DNA of 36,324 bases from Okeania hirsuta (GTDB taxonomy: Bacteria; Cyanobacteriota; Cyanobacteriia; Cyanobacteriales; Microcoleaceae): contig NZ_RCBY01000058.1 in assembly GCF_003838195.1 (NCBI RefSeq), positions 1 through 36,324 on the forward strand, written 5' to 3'. Under the pieces are notes generated by a model. The model saw only the letters and a list, made by a program, of their open reading frames with translations, had not been told where the DNA came from and ran no database searches. The translations under genes and the position numbers were made by a program. Of this stretch, positions 1 through 9,401 are shown piece after piece (the stretch's first letter is position 1; every line of letters starts with the position of its first letter).

Positions 1-37
1 AAGACACACTCAAGACAGTCAGAAGTTATTTTTGTAA

Positions 38-85
38 CGGGAATTTAAGTCCCGCTCCAAAAATATTTCGCCTTAAAAGGCGGGG
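38..85. repeat. Paired hairpins resembling an IS200/IS605 end
   Basis: Two near-perfect palindromes lie back to back: CGGGAATTTAAGTCCCG at 38-54 and CGCCTTAAAAGGCG at 69-82, followed by GGGG. The same style (a G-run, ATTTAAA-like centre, C-run) recurs at 21003-21016, 29359-29373, 30877-30892 and 36300-36318. I read these as ends of small single-strand-type transposable elements. This is inference from shape; no transposase is present here. Confidence 0.4.
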
Positions 86-228
86 TTGAGCGACCCATAT
101 TATTTTGATAAATGATCAAAGTTAGTCAGGGATTACTTCTGACTTCTGTACGTCGCCAATCCGACGGCTCCCCTATCTGACTTACGCGTAGCGCTATAGG
201 TTGGCCAAGATAGCTACTGAATTAGAGA

Positions 229-753
229 ATGAAACATACTCTTTCTGTTTTAGTTGAAGACGAAGCGGGAGTTTTGACCCGTATTGCTGGTTTGTTTGCC
301 CGTCGTGGTTTTAATATTGAAAGTCTGGCGGTTGGCCCAGCAGAACAATCTGGTGTTTCTCGAATTACAATGGTGGTGCCTGGGGACGACCATGTGATCG
401 AACAGTTGACCAAACAACTATATAAGTTGATTAATGTTTTGAAAGTACAAGATATTACTGCTATTCCCTGTGTGGAACGAGAGTTAATGTTACTCAAGAT
501 TAATGCCACTACAAATATGCGATCTGAAGTGGTTGAGATTGCAAATATTTTTCGGGCGCGGGTAGTAGACTTAGGTGACGACTCATTAACTATTGAAGTA
601 GTAGGAGACCCAGGAAAAATGGTGGCCATTGTCCAAATGCTTGCTAAATATGGTATCCGTGAAATTGCTAGGACAGGCAAAATCGCTTTAACTCGTGAGT
701 CTGGAGTTAATACTGAGTTCCTAAAATTGAGAGCTTTGGAAGTAAAAATGTAA
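229..753 (+). CDS. ilvN: Acetolactate synthase small (regulatory) subunit
   Basis: This is the regulatory subunit of acetohydroxyacid synthase, which catalyses the first common step of valine, leucine and isoleucine synthesis; the catalytic subunit is not in the window. The 174-residue length is normal for the family. Residues 2-77 form the ACT domain, with the signature around [20 protein letters not shown] and the following [12 protein letters not shown]. The rest matches the family's C-terminal domain, including MLLKINA and GKIALTRE. The start at 229 is the family's usual start ([10 protein letters not shown]), preceded by GAGA. In known enzymes valine feedback acts through the ACT domain; that is family knowledge. 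The gene stands alone, about 620 bp before the next gene. Confidence 0.95.
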   Translation: MKHTLSVLVEDEAGVLTRIAGLFARRGFNIESLAVGPAEQSGVSRITMVVPGDDHVIEQLTKQLYKLINVLKVQDITAIPCVERELMLLKINATTNMRSEVVEIANIFRARVVDLGDDSLTIEVVGDPGKMVAIVQMLAKYGIREIARTGKIALTRESGVNTEFLKLRALEVKM

Positions 754-1374
754 GTCTTTTCTAGGATGTTAATTAGGAAAGGGTTAATCCTATAGGAGAG
801 GGAATGGTGATTTAAGCTTTTATCTGATTTATAAGACTACTATTTTTTCTCTTTTTAAACTTGACTTTCCTTGATTTTTTACTGATTTAATTTTTATCCT
901 AATCCTAGTTATTTTCAATTAAATATCCTACCTTAAGTAATTACTCCTTTTTTGAGTGCAACCTCATTAGAAGTAATTACTTTTTTTTATTAATATTTTT
1001 TTGTGTTAATTAAATAGAACGACTAACAATATCCTTAAGGATATCCGACGGTAATATCGCTAAAAATACGATTTTTAGCTTAAAAAAAATTAAGGGAAGT
1101 GTTTTGACTTAAGACAAATATACTAACTTTTTGATATTGCAAAATTGCTCCCGTAACTCTACAAAGTTCCATGTAGATCTAGATAGAAAATTAAATAATT
1201 TCTTGTTCTTAAAACACAAAACAAGTAGTTAAATTATTTCAATTAATTATGAATTTTAACTACATGATTTGGCTGATTTTTCGAGCAATATTTAATTACT
1301 AAAAACCTGAATTTACAAGGGAAATCATCCCTATTTTTCAATTACTGTCCTTTAAATTTACAACAAAACAAACT
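754..1374. other. Gene-free spacer after ilvN
   Basis: About 620 bp of very AT-rich sequence with no credible ORF. The only structure I can support is the hairpin plus T-run at 935-988. The stretch just upstream of 1375 lacks a strong Shine-Dalgarno sequence and a promoter I could defend. Confidence 0.5.
935..988 (+). terminator. Possible rho-independent terminator
   Basis: AAGTAATTACT at 935-945 pairs perfectly with AGTAATTACTT at 972-982, followed by T at 981-988. The loop is long (26 nt), the stem is AT-rich, and it lies about 180 bp past the ilvN stop, so it is only a candidate. Confidence 0.35.
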
Positions 1375-3102
1375 ATGGCTACTACACTTCCTTCCGCCCA
1401 AGATCAATATATGCTCGAATTGATCAACAGAGGTCGCCAAGACCCTGCTGCAGAAGCAGATCACTATAATATTGATCTAAATGAAGGACTCGCACAAGAT
1501 ACAATCTCCACTGATGCCAAACAACCTCTAGCATTTAATCTCAACCTCAATACTGCTGCTAACGAACACAGTCAATGGATGCTAGATAACAACGAATTTA
1601 GCCACACAGGAGAAAATGGTACACAATTCTGGGAACGTATGACGAATGCGGGGTACCAATGGTTTGGTGCTGGGGAAAATATCAGTTTTGATTCACCACT
1701 AGCTTCCGGTATTTCCGACTTCACCGGTCTTGTGGAGGAAAACCACAAAGATCTATTCATAAGTCCAGGTCATCGTGAAAATCTTATGAATGCTAGCTTT
1801 GAGGCAATCGGAATTTCTTCATTACAAGCAACGACGTATACTTGGAACGGGACAACTTACACTGATGTAGTGATGACTACCCAAAAGTTTGGCCGTAATA
1901 ACGATGGTCCATTTATCACAGGTGTTGCCTACACTGATGCAGTTACTGATGACGACTTCTATACAGTCGGTGAAGGAATAGGCGGCATAACAGTTACAGC
2001 AGTTGATACTGCCAATAGTGCTAATACTTTCACAACTACTACTTGGGATGCAGGTGGTTATAGTTTAGATGTAAGTCCAAATGCGACTTACGATGTTACC
2101 TTCTCTGGGGATCTTGATGGGGATGGTCAGGCAGATGATACAGCAACTTATCAAGTTACTGTTGGTTCCGAAAACGTCAAACAAGATGTAGTTAGCGACA
2201 ACTTACCTCCATCTACTCCCACCAATAATCCTCCCACCGCAGTAGAAATAGATAACGATACTATTGCCGAAAATACTAGCAATAATACAGTGGTAGGTAA
2301 CTTAACTACTTCTGACCCTGATGCTGGGGATACTCACAGTTATCAATTGTTAGATAATGCTAATGGTCGTTTTGCTCTAGATGGAGACCAAATAGTAGTT
2401 GCTGATGGTTCTGGGTTGGATTTTGAAAGTGATGCGAATCATAATATTACTGTGCGAACTACTGATGCTGGGGGTGAAAGTTTCGAGCAACAGTTAACTA
2501 TTAATGTAAGTAATGTGGATGAGACTCCCACTGAACCAGATAACTTCAATACTATCTATGGAAGTGACAACAACGATAATCTACGTGGCACAGTAGATAA
2601 TGATGCGATCTACGGTGAAGGTGGCAATGATTTAATTATTGGACGGAAAGGTGACGATCTGCTCAATGGCGACAGTGGAAATGACGAAATTAATGGTGGT
2701 TCTGGTAACGATATCCTCAATGGTGGTTCTGATAACGATATCCTCAATGGTGGAAGAGGTATGGATACTCTTACAGGAGTAGACATAACTTCTGCTCAAC
2801 CTGGTTATAATGAGATAGATATTTTGCGGGGCAATGCTGATGCCGATCTATTTATCTTAGGCGATAGTAGTCAAGTTTACTACACTGGAAATGGTGTCAA
2901 CGATTATGCTCGGATTGATACTTTCAATAGTGGTCAAGGCGATCGAATTCAACTATCTGGAAGTAGTGGTGACTATACATTAGAAGAAAATGTTCCTGGA
3001 TTGCCAAAAGGAACTGCTATTTACAATAATGATGATTTGATTGGTATTGTCAATAATGTTGTAGATATGGATTTGAATAGCAGTGATTTTTCTTTTGTAT
3101 AA
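1375..3102 (+). CDS. Secreted CAP-domain protein with cadherin-like domain and RTX calcium-binding repeats
   Basis: A 575-residue, very acidic protein, probably exported by a type I (ABC) system because it lacks a signal peptide and ends in an RTX region. Residues 9-175 are a CAP/SCP domain, with the usual conserved positions visible: NEHSQWM (His65), SHTGENG (His77), GAGENIS (Glu101) and HRENLMN (133-139). Residues 176-275 look like a carboxypeptidase-regulatory or Ig-like domain with a DGDGQADD calcium motif. Residues 285-383 are a cadherin-like repeat (NPPTAVEI to LTINVSN). Residues 394-465 carry RTX nonapeptides such as GGSGNDILN. The C-terminus (ADLFILGD, YARIDTFNSGQGDRIQL) is typical of cyanobacterial RTX proteins. 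CAP domains bind lipids or act as proteases in some families; the substrate here is unknown. Confidence 0.88.
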   Translation: MATTLPSAQDQYMLELINRGRQDPAAEADHYNIDLNEGLAQDTISTDAKQPLAFNLNLNTAANEHSQWMLDNNEFSHTGENGTQFWERMTNAGYQWFGAGENISFDSPLASGISDFTGLVEENHKDLFISPGHRENLMNASFEAIGISSLQATTYTWNGTTYTDVVMTTQKFGRNNDGPFITGVAYTDAVTDDDFYTVGEGIGGITVTAVDTANSANTFTTTTWDAGGYSLDVSPNATYDVTFSGDLDGDGQADDTATYQVTVGSENVKQDVVSDNLPPSTPTNNPPTAVEIDNDTIAENTSNNTVVGNLTTSDPDAGDTHSYQLLDNANGRFALDGDQIVVADGSGLDFESDANHNITVRTTDAGGESFEQQLTINVSNVDETPTEPDNFNTIYGSDNNDNLRGTVDNDAIYGEGGNDLIIGRKGDDLLNGDSGNDEINGGSGNDILNGGSDNDILNGGRGMDTLTGVDITSAQPGYNEIDILRGNADADLFILGDSSQVYYTGNGVNDYARIDTFNSGQGDRIQLSGSSGDYTLEENVPGLPKGTAIYNNDDLIGIVNNVVDMDLNSSDFSFV

Positions 3103-3133
3103 ATCTCTAGTTTGGTCTAAATTGATTTGGTTG

Positions 3134-3198
3134 GTAGTGGTGCATTTGATGATTTTGGTAAAGGTATGGTGAGCATTTTAGCCACCATACACCACTAC
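3134..3198. terminator. Nested inverted repeat, possible bidirectional transcript end
   Basis: Outer stem GTAGTGGTG (3134-3142) pairs with CACCACTAC (3190-3198). Inner stem GTATGGTG (3164-3171) pairs with CACCATAC (3183-3190). It starts about 30 bp after the CAP/RTX stop codon. There is no T-run, so a terminator role is inference; it could equally be a palindromic repeat. Confidence 0.35.
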
Positions 3199-3225
3199 TA
3201 TAGCGCTACGCGCAAGTCAGAAGTC

Positions 3226-3570
3226 ATATCATGTCCGGTAGCATCGGTATTGTATAGCAAAGGTAGGCAACAGGCAACAGTTAGGAAGGCTTAAGAGCAA
3301 GAAAAAAACTTATAGCAATGAGCGCTGGTATATTTACAAATTGCAGGAGGGGCCAAATAGCTAAAAGTCTTATATTATCGGCAATTTATTCCCCCTTCCG
3401 GAGCTGTTGCTTTCCGGAGCTGTTGCCTGCGCACAGCGCTATAAATTTCCTGTAGATATCCACGCTAACTTTTATACAAACGATACCAACGGACATGATA
3501 TCATACCCAGAATCAGCAACGCCCTCTTCCTATTTCCACTTATTTGTAAGTATTAAACAGGATATGATAT
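3226..3570. repeat. ATATCATGTCCGG-family miniature element (composite copy)
   Basis: The left end ATATCATGTCCGG is at 3226-3238. An internal inverted end CGGACATGATAT lies at 3490-3501, and a right-type end (TTTGTAAGTATT followed by GGATATGATAT) closes at 3570. The interior resembles the copy at 27983-28156: both have a TTTCCTGTAGATATCCA-like segment and an ACGATACCAA-like segment. No coding sequence is present. Confidence 0.55.
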
Positions 3571-3571
3571 T

Positions 3572-3732
3572 ATATCATGTCCAGATAATTAGTGATCAAA
3601 AAACTTTCTCCTTTTCCTCCTCTTTATTCTTTCTTCTTGCTTCTTTCTTCTTATTTCTTCCCTCCTGACTCCTGAGTTCTGACTCCTGACTCCTCCGTCG
3701 TTTATTTGTAAGTATTCAACTGGACATGATAT
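3572..3732. repeat. ATATCATGTCCGG-family miniature element touching the cyclase stop codon
   Basis: A complete copy of about 161 bp. The left end is ATATCATGTCCAGATAATTA, followed by the conserved GTGATCAAAAAACTTTCTCC. It then has a TGACTCC heptamer tract, and the right end contains TTTGTAAGTATTCAAC then TGGACATGATAT. Its last base overlaps the TAA stop of the minus-strand adenylate cyclase gene (complement of 3732-3734). Confidence 0.65.
3657..3695. repeat. Short tandem heptamer repeats (TGACTCC type)
   Basis: Tandem and near-tandem units of CTGACTC/TCTGACTCC. This is one of about a dozen such tracts in the window and resembles the STRR class described in filamentous cyanobacteria. Confidence 0.7.
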
Positions 3733-6700
3733 TAGTCTACTCGACCCTCAAGCAAATGATTTTTGTGCGAAAAGATCAAATTTTTTTCACTATTTTCCCT
3801 TCTACCTTGAAGCCAATAAGTAATCATTTCTCCTCTACCTCTAACTGAAATATTTCCCCGTGGTTCTAATAAATATTTATCTTTTAAAACTTGATAAGTA
3901 GCTTCAGTAACTTGAATTTTTCCAGGTATTCCACTTGCTTCCATTCGAGATGCCACATTAACTGTATCACCCCACAAATCATAAATAAACTTTTTAGTAC
4001 CAATTACTCCTGCTACAACAGTTCCAGTATTAACACCAATCCGAATTTGGAAAGGTTTTCCCAAGTCATTTAAAAATTTAGTAATGGCCTGCTGCATATC
4101 TATTGCCATTTCAGCGATCGCTTCTGCATGATCGTCTCTAGCTGCGGGTAAACCACCAACGACCATATAAGAATCCCCAATAGTTTTAATTTTTTCTAAA
4201 TCATGTTGTTCAGTCAATTGATCGAAAGCTGAGAAAATTCGATTGAGCAGATCAACTAATTGATTAGGAGATATCCGAGCTGAAAAACCAGTAAAATCGA
4301 CAATATCAGCAAACAAAATAGTTACATTTTCAAACCGTTTAGCAATTGGATGTTGATTTTGTTTTAATTTTTCAGCAATCTTCGCAGGCAAAATATTCAA
4401 CAATAAACGGTCAGATTTTTCTTGTTCTAATCGTAGTGCACTCTCTACATGCTTACGTTTTGTAATATCTTGAATTGTACCTTCATAATAAAGTATTTCT
4501 CCCTCAAAATTACGAACTACACGAGCATTTTCAGAAATCCAGATTATAGTACCATCAACACGATAAGCTTCTGATTCAAAGGATGATATAGAACCATCTT
4601 TGTCAAGGGCAGCAATAAACTCAGAGCGACGATTTGGATTAACATACAGTTGTTGTGCAATGTCAGTCATTTGATTTTTCAACTCTGCTTCCGAGGAACA
4701 ACCATACATCTTCGCTAAAGCTGGATTTGCACTAATGAAATATCCTTCTGGGGAAGTTTGAAATATACCTTCTGCAGTATTTTCAAAAATGCTACGATAT
4801 TTTTCTTCAGCTCGCTGTAGTGCATCTAGCACCCGTTTGCGTTCTGTAATATTACGCGCTACCCAAATCACACAGTTATCTGGTAATGGTGAAATGTTAG
4901 CAGTAAACCAAATTTCATTAGGATTAGGAAGAGGAGAATAGGGATAGGGAGGCAAATCAGAAGATTTGTAATTAGGAACTTTGCATGAAATTCCCCATAG
5001 AGAGTTAGGCTTTTGAATATTGCCGTTCTGTGGATTTACAAGCAGACTATATTCTAAATTAACAGTTTCATGTGTATTCAGCACCCGCTGAATATTAATC
5101 ATAAATAGGTTTGCTTGTTGAGGAGGCAAAACTTCATAAACACTTTTACCAATCAATTCATTGATGGGACTATATAACACTTCTGAATTAGTAGATAAGA
5201 TTTTGACATATCTACCTTTAGCATCGAAGACAGTAATTACATCAGTCATTGCCTCAAACAAAACCCGCAGTTCCGCTTCTGATTTTCGTAAGGCGGTTTC
5301 TACTCGTTGACGCTCTGTAACTTCCATCATTAACAAACGATTTGATTCTTTGAGAGCAGCAGTACGTTCCTCCACTTTTGTTTCTAACTGCTGATTAGCT
5401 CTTTGCAATGCTTCTTGTGCTTGTTTACGTGCTGTAATATCTTCAACAGTTCCTTCGTAACGAATTAAATTACCATCTCGGTCTCGTACAGATCTGGCAT
5501 TTTCAGAAGTCCAGATCAGACTACTATCTCGGCGATAAACTTGTGACTGAAAGTTAACTACAACATCATGCTCCCGTAGTATTTGCATAAGTTGATAGCG
5601 GCTTTCTTGATTACCGTAAAGTCGATGTTGTAAGGAAGTAAGGTTAGTAATCATCTCTTCAGGAGATTCATAGCCATAAATTCTAGCTAATGCGGGGTTA
5701 ACACTTATGAAGTAACCATCGGGAGTTGCTTGGAAAATTCCCTCGACGGCATTTTCAAAGATGGTACGATATTTCTCTTCTGCTTGTTTGAGTGCTGCTT
5801 CTGCATCTTTGCGTTCGGTAATATCAATACCTACAGCAAAAGCAGCTTTACCTTCAGCATATTTTTGGGAAACAATTAAATAATTCCGAGCAACACCATT
5901 CGCATAAGCAGATACTTCTCGACAGTCATCCCGAGCGTGACTGGCAAAAAATTGGCGCATAAATTCACTAAATTCTTCGCTGGCTTTCAGAAAGCCAATA
6001 TTTTGGCCAATAAAAGCTTCTTTTGGTAAATTGTAAGTTTGTGCTAAGTGTTTATTAACTCCCAAGTAATGTAAATCTGAGCTGATCCAAGAGACAATTC
6101 CTGGAACTGCTTCTAAAACAGCTCCTAACTGTTCTTTAGTTGCTCCAAGGTCTGATTCAGCTTGTCTGCGTTCGGTAATATCAATACCTACCACAAAAGC
6201 AGCTTGATTTCGATCATATTTGCGAGCAACAATTAAGTGATTTTTGGTTTGATTTTGGTAATTTGAAATAATCTCAGAAGTTATTTCCTGCTGAGAACTT
6301 GCAAAAAATTCTTTAATTAAGGTATTAAATTCAGAGCTTTTATCTATAAAACCAATATCTTTACCGACAAAATCTGTTCTCGATCGTTTAAAGATATCAG
6401 CTAATTGTTGATTTACTTCAATATAGGTTAAGTCTGAATTAATCCATGAAACCATTCCTGGAACTGCTTCTAATACTGTTTCTAGTTTTTCTTTAGCTGC
6501 TAAAAGATTTTGTTCTGCTTGTTTGCGTTCGGTAATATCAATACCTACCACAAATGCAGCTTGATTTTGATTGTATTTTTCTGCTACAATCAAATAATTT
6601 CGAGGTTCTCCATGAATTTGTGATACTATTTCACCTGTGATTTCAGACTCAGAACTAGCAAAAAATTTATCAACAAATTTATTGAATTCAGAACTTATGC

Positions 6701-7439
6701 CTAAAAAACCAATGTTTTTACCCATAAATTCTTTTCTGGGCATACTAAAAATATCAGCTAACTTTTGATTAACTTCTATATAACATAAATCCGAACTAAT
6801 CCAAGATACTGTACCTGGTACTGCTGCTAATACTGTTTGTAACTGTTCTTTAGCATTTATTAGGTCATTTTCTGCTTGTTTGCGTTCTGTAATATCAATA
6901 CCTACCACAAAAGCAGCTTGGTTTTTGTTGTACTTTTCTGCGACAACCAAATAGTTGCGAGGTTGTCCATGAACTATTGATGTAATTTCACGACTTGTTT
7001 CTAAATTTGAACTTTCAAAAAATTCTTGTAGAAAGTCATTAAACTCAGAACTTGCGCCTAAAAAACCAATATTTTTACCCGCAAATTCTTCTCTGGGCAT
7101 ACCAAACATCTCAGCTAACTGCTGATTGACTTCTATGTAGTGTAAATCCGAACTCACCCAAGATACTGTACCAGGTACTGCTGCCAAAACTGTTTGTAAT
7201 TGCTCTTGAGCTGCTTTCAGAGCTGTTTCTGCTTGCTGGTGTTTAACAATTTCTTGCACTAACCGATCGTTTGATTCTTTGAGTGCTGCAGTGCGGTCTT
7301 CAATGATCATATTTAACTCTTGCTCATTTAAAATGCAACTTGAATTTGCTGTTTTTAGTTCACTAACACTTTGGCGCAGAGCAATCAATTCCTGAATCAA
7401 TTCCTTTTTAGTTTTATCTTGGTCATTCATAATTTTCAA
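3732..7439 (-). CDS. Multi-PAS class III adenylate cyclase
   Basis: A soluble 1235-residue sensor that should make cAMP from ATP. An N-terminal coiled coil (about 10-80) is followed by four near-identical PAS/PAC units, each about 120 residues, starting near 79, 198, 317 and 436 and each ending FxVGIDITERK/R. Three more PAS units start near 555, 722 and 879, separated by coiled coils. The cyclase domain is 1036-1210. Its residues are visible: metal Asp1045 (LFADIVDFT) and Asp1089 (IGDSYM), purine-selecting Lys1085 and Asp1154 (YDLWGDTVN), and transition-state Asn1161 and Arg1165 (NVASR). Lys plus Asp indicates ATP rather than GTP as substrate. No transmembrane segment is evident, so input is probably cytosolic; no haem or flavin motif is obvious. 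A proline-rich stretch at 828-840 in PAS6 looks repeat-derived. Confidence 0.92.
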   Translation of the reverse strand: MKIMNDQDKTKKELIQELIALRQSVSELKTANSSCILNEQELNMIIEDRTAALKESNDRLVQEIVKHQQAETALKAAQEQLQTVLAAVPGTVSWVSSDLHYIEVNQQLAEMFGMPREEFAGKNIGFLGASSEFNDFLQEFFESSNLETSREITSIVHGQPRNYLVVAEKYNKNQAAFVVGIDITERKQAENDLINAKEQLQTVLAAVPGTVSWISSDLCYIEVNQKLADIFSMPRKEFMGKNIGFLGISSEFNKFVDKFFASSESEITGEIVSQIHGEPRNYLIVAEKYNQNQAAFVVGIDITERKQAEQNLLAAKEKLETVLEAVPGMVSWINSDLTYIEVNQQLADIFKRSRTDFVGKDIGFIDKSSEFNTLIKEFFASSQQEITSEIISNYQNQTKNHLIVARKYDRNQAAFVVGIDITERRQAESDLGATKEQLGAVLEAVPGIVSWISSDLHYLGVNKHLAQTYNLPKEAFIGQNIGFLKASEEFSEFMRQFFASHARDDCREVSAYANGVARNYLIVSQKYAEGKAAFAVGIDITERKDAEAALKQAEEKYRTIFENAVEGIFQATPDGYFISVNPALARIYGYESPEEMITNLTSLQHRLYGNQESRYQLMQILREHDVVVNFQSQVYRRDSSLIWTSENARSVRDRDGNLIRYEGTVEDITARKQAQEALQRANQQLETKVEERTAALKESNRLLMMEVTERQRVETALRKSEAELRVLFEAMTDVITVFDAKGRYVKILSTNSEVLYSPINELIGKSVYEVLPPQQANLFMINIQRVLNTHETVNLEYSLLVNPQNGNIQKPNSLWGISCKVPNYKSSDLPPYPYSPLPNPNEIWFTANISPLPDNCVIWVARNITERKRVLDALQRAEEKYRSIFENTAEGIFQTSPEGYFISANPALAKMYGCSSEAELKNQMTDIAQQLYVNPNRRSEFIAALDKDGSISSFESEAYRVDGTIIWISENARVVRNFEGEILYYEGTIQDITKRKHVESALRLEQEKSDRLLLNILPAKIAEKLKQNQHPIAKRFENVTILFADIVDFTGFSARISPNQLVDLLNRIFSAFDQLTEQHDLEKIKTIGDSYMVVGGLPAARDDHAEAIAEMAIDMQQAITKFLNDLGKPFQIRIGVNTGTVVAGVIGTKKFIYDLWGDTVNVASRMEASGIPGKIQVTEATYQVLKDKYLLEPRGNISVRGRGEMITYWLQGRRENSEKNLIFSHKNHLLEGRVD

Positions 7440-7782
7440 AGTTTATGATGATCTAGGAGTATATTAATTTGTATTTAATCGTGCACTTATTTATACAAAG
7501 TTCTCTTGATTCCTATTTAATTTGTGGGCAATAAATATAATCATTTTGAATAGCAAAATGTTATACATTATTATCAATTAATACTAACTGTTGATAACAA
7601 ATATTAATTATTCTCTCTCTCCTACCATAATAGTAGTTTTAATTTGGGTCGGGTGGACTTGAAGAATTTGAGAATATTAAAAATTTTTTCCTTTAAATCC
7701 TCCTATTTTCTGCTTTCAAAGCATCTATTCTAAAAATTAATTAAATTGAGAAAGGCGACAATTTAACAATTGTTTATATTTA

Positions 7783-7831
7783 GATGAATAGATTGGTAGA
7801 TACCAGAGGGCTATCTACCAATCTATTCATC
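7783..7831. repeat. Perfect 20-bp inverted repeat (hairpin)
   Basis: GATGAATAGATTGGTAGATA at 7783-7802 is followed by a 9-nt loop (CCAGAGGGC) and its exact reverse complement at 7812-7831. There is no T-run after it. It could be a structured small RNA, a regulatory hairpin or a small palindromic element. I see no second copy in the window. Confidence 0.75.
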
Positions 7832-8379
7832 GATCTAGTAGACATTTCCTGATATAATTTGTATCAATTATGATGTTTTTTTCCTGGTTTGATATCTATG
7901 TATTCCTTATTTTGAGAAGGTTACAGATGGAGATGCCCTATGATAGCAAAAAAACTGATGATATTGTAACACTCTCATATCTTAATGTCAAAATTTGGCC
8001 ATGGATATGAAATAAATTGTTACTTTATCAAATAACCAATTAATTAAATTTGATATATGGTAATTTTTAGATGTAGTTATATAGACAATATTCTGGCAAT
8101 AAGCAAAAACTCTATAATAGATAAAAATATCAGAATTATTTTTAGGTATTTACTACTACTTAGATTAGTAGAAATCTACTTCATATTGGGATTATCGGCG
8201 AGTTAAAACCTTGTAGTCAACAACACCAATTATTGTAAAATTTCTCATAGTAGTGAGATGTAATTTTATTCAATTTCCTACTTTTTCAGCAATTTCACTT
8301 TCAAAAATATTTAACACAACCACCTTGAGGAAATATTAGGGGAGATGGGGAGTGTGGAGAGTGTGAGATCCCACCCCTA

Positions 8380-8508
8380 ATATCATGTCCGGTTGAATAA
8401 TTAGACTTTGCTGGAAGGAAGGCAGCTATGCTGGAGGCAGGAGGCAGAAGGTTTTATCCTATTGTCACCTTAATTTTATACACGCTCCGATGCTACCGGA
8501 CATGATAT
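8380..8508. repeat. ATATCATGTCCGG-family miniature element
   Basis: ATATCATGTCCGGTTGAATA at 8380-8399 faces CCGGACATGATAT at 8496-8508, giving terminal inverted repeats of at least 13 bp around a 129-bp unit. The interior includes GATGCTACCGGACATGATAT, also seen near 28138, and purine-rich repeat sequence. It is non-coding. Confidence 0.65.
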
Positions 8509-8688
8509 AACCCCTCCCAGGAGGAGAATGTGGGAATATCAAGAAAGATTTGGCAATGGCGCTCAGATAGAACATTTTTTTATACCGAACCCGAGCAGAT
8601 TTGATATTAGCGGAGAAGTTTTGGATATATGCACTCTAGAGAAAATCTTCTTTTGATATCAAGTCTGCTTCAGTACTTATTAGGACTT

Positions 8689-8856
8689 ATACCATGTCCG
8701 GTTGATTACTTATAAATAAACTACGGAGGAGTTAGGAGGGAACAAAGAAGAATAAACAGGAGTAGAAGCAGAAAGTTTTTTGTTTGCTGGCGCACAACGC
8801 ACGTTAACGCGGAGCGCGGAACAGAGTTCTATCGCGCTCTTATCCGGACATGATAT
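8689..8856. repeat. ATATCATGTCCGG-family miniature element, inverted orientation
   Basis: ATACCATGTCCGGTTGATTA starts at 8689 and TCCGGACATGATAT ends at 8856. It runs opposite to the copies at 3572 and 9402: the ACTTATAAATAA end comes first and the AGAAAGTTTTTTG end last. The stretch around 8788-8842 (GCTGGCGCACAACGC and following) looks like an additional small repeat inserted into this copy. The same GCTGGCG.ACAACGC string occurs at 23648 and a close variant near 24106. Confidence 0.6.
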
Positions 8857-8885
8857 CATATCTCTTTTCACCAACGCCAAACTTT

Positions 8886-9278
8886 TTATAGTACTGCAAT
8901 ACAGTCAATTTCTACAAGTACATCTTTGGGTAAGCGAGCAACTTCAACACAGGCGCGGGCAGGGGCATTTTCAGGGTTGAAGTATTTAGCGTAGATGGTG
9001 TTTACGGTGGCAAAGTCGTTCATGTCTTTGAGGAACACGGTTGTTTTGACAACATTTGACCAAGTGGCACCTGCTGCGGTGAGTATAGCTTCTAGGTTTG
9101 CCATAACTTGTTCTGTTTGTTTACTTACATCATCGGTGTAGACTATTTGGTTGATTTTAGTGTCGATCGCTATTTGACCGGAGACGAAAATCATTTGACC
9201 TGTGGCAGCGATCGCTTGATTGTATGGGCCAACTGGTTCGGGGGCTTTGTCAGTTTTGATTATTTTACGGGTTGTCAT
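8886..9278 (-). CDS. ridA: RidA family imine/enamine deaminase
   Basis: A 130-residue protein of the RidA/YjgF/UK114 family, normal length. It hydrolyses reactive imine/enamine intermediates such as 2-aminoacrylate made by pyridoxal-phosphate enzymes, protecting them; it acts as a cytosolic trimer. The N-terminus shows APEPVGPYNQAI and the family's FVSGQIAID. The C-terminal signature ARACVEVARLPKDVLVEID carries Arg108 and Glu123, equivalent to the E. coli RidA substrate Arg105 and catalytic Glu120. The start is the family start. Its stop lies about 30 bp from a miniature-element end (8856). It stands alone between repeat-filled spacers. RidA acts on isoleucine-pathway intermediates in other bacteria, but ilvN 8 kb away is not evidence of linkage. 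Confidence 0.93.
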   Translation of the reverse strand: MTTRKIIKTDKAPEPVGPYNQAIAATGQMIFVSGQIAIDTKINQIVYTDDVSKQTEQVMANLEAILTAAGATWSNVVKTTVFLKDMNDFATVNTIYAKYFNPENAPARACVEVARLPKDVLVEIDCIAVL

Positions 9279-9401
9279 ATTTTGTTTTTGTTGCTAGTTG
9301 GTTATGGTTTGGTGTTGATGGCTAATAATTTTCAGCTTGATACATTTCACCATTTGAGATTATTGCATAAGTAAAGTCTATTTTTTCAACTTTAATGTAG
9401 T

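Larger units (their letters stand above)
3103..3731. other. Repeat-rich spacer between convergent genes
   Basis: There is no credible gene here. The spacer holds a nested inverted repeat (3134-3198), a tandem 15-bp duplication TTCCGGAGCTGTTGC near 3396-3427, several ends of the ATATCATGTCCGG element family, and a tract of TGACTCC-type heptamers at about 3657-3695. Confidence 0.6.
7440..8885. other. Large gene-free region with palindromes and miniature elements
   Basis: About 1.45 kb with no credible ORF on either strand. It contains the perfect hairpin at 7783-7831, two ATATCATGTCCGG-family copies (8380-8508 and 8689-8856), and a small inverted-repeat pair (GCAGATTTGATAT at 8595-8607 against ATATCAAGTCTGC at 8656-8668). 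From 7832 to 8335 I see only AT-rich sequence. The cyclase promoter must lie near 7440-7600 but no convincing -35/-10 pair stands out. Confidence 0.6.

Noticed and set aside
222-680. Minus-strand open frame of 152 codons
   Set aside because: It is the shadow of ilvN, which is unambiguous in the other frame.
8780-8980. Plus-strand open frame of 66 codons
   Set aside because: It runs through a miniature-element end and then antisense to ridA. No family features.
9108-9374. Plus-strand open frame of 88 codons
   Set aside because: It is antisense to the 5' half of ridA and its promoter region, with biased composition only.
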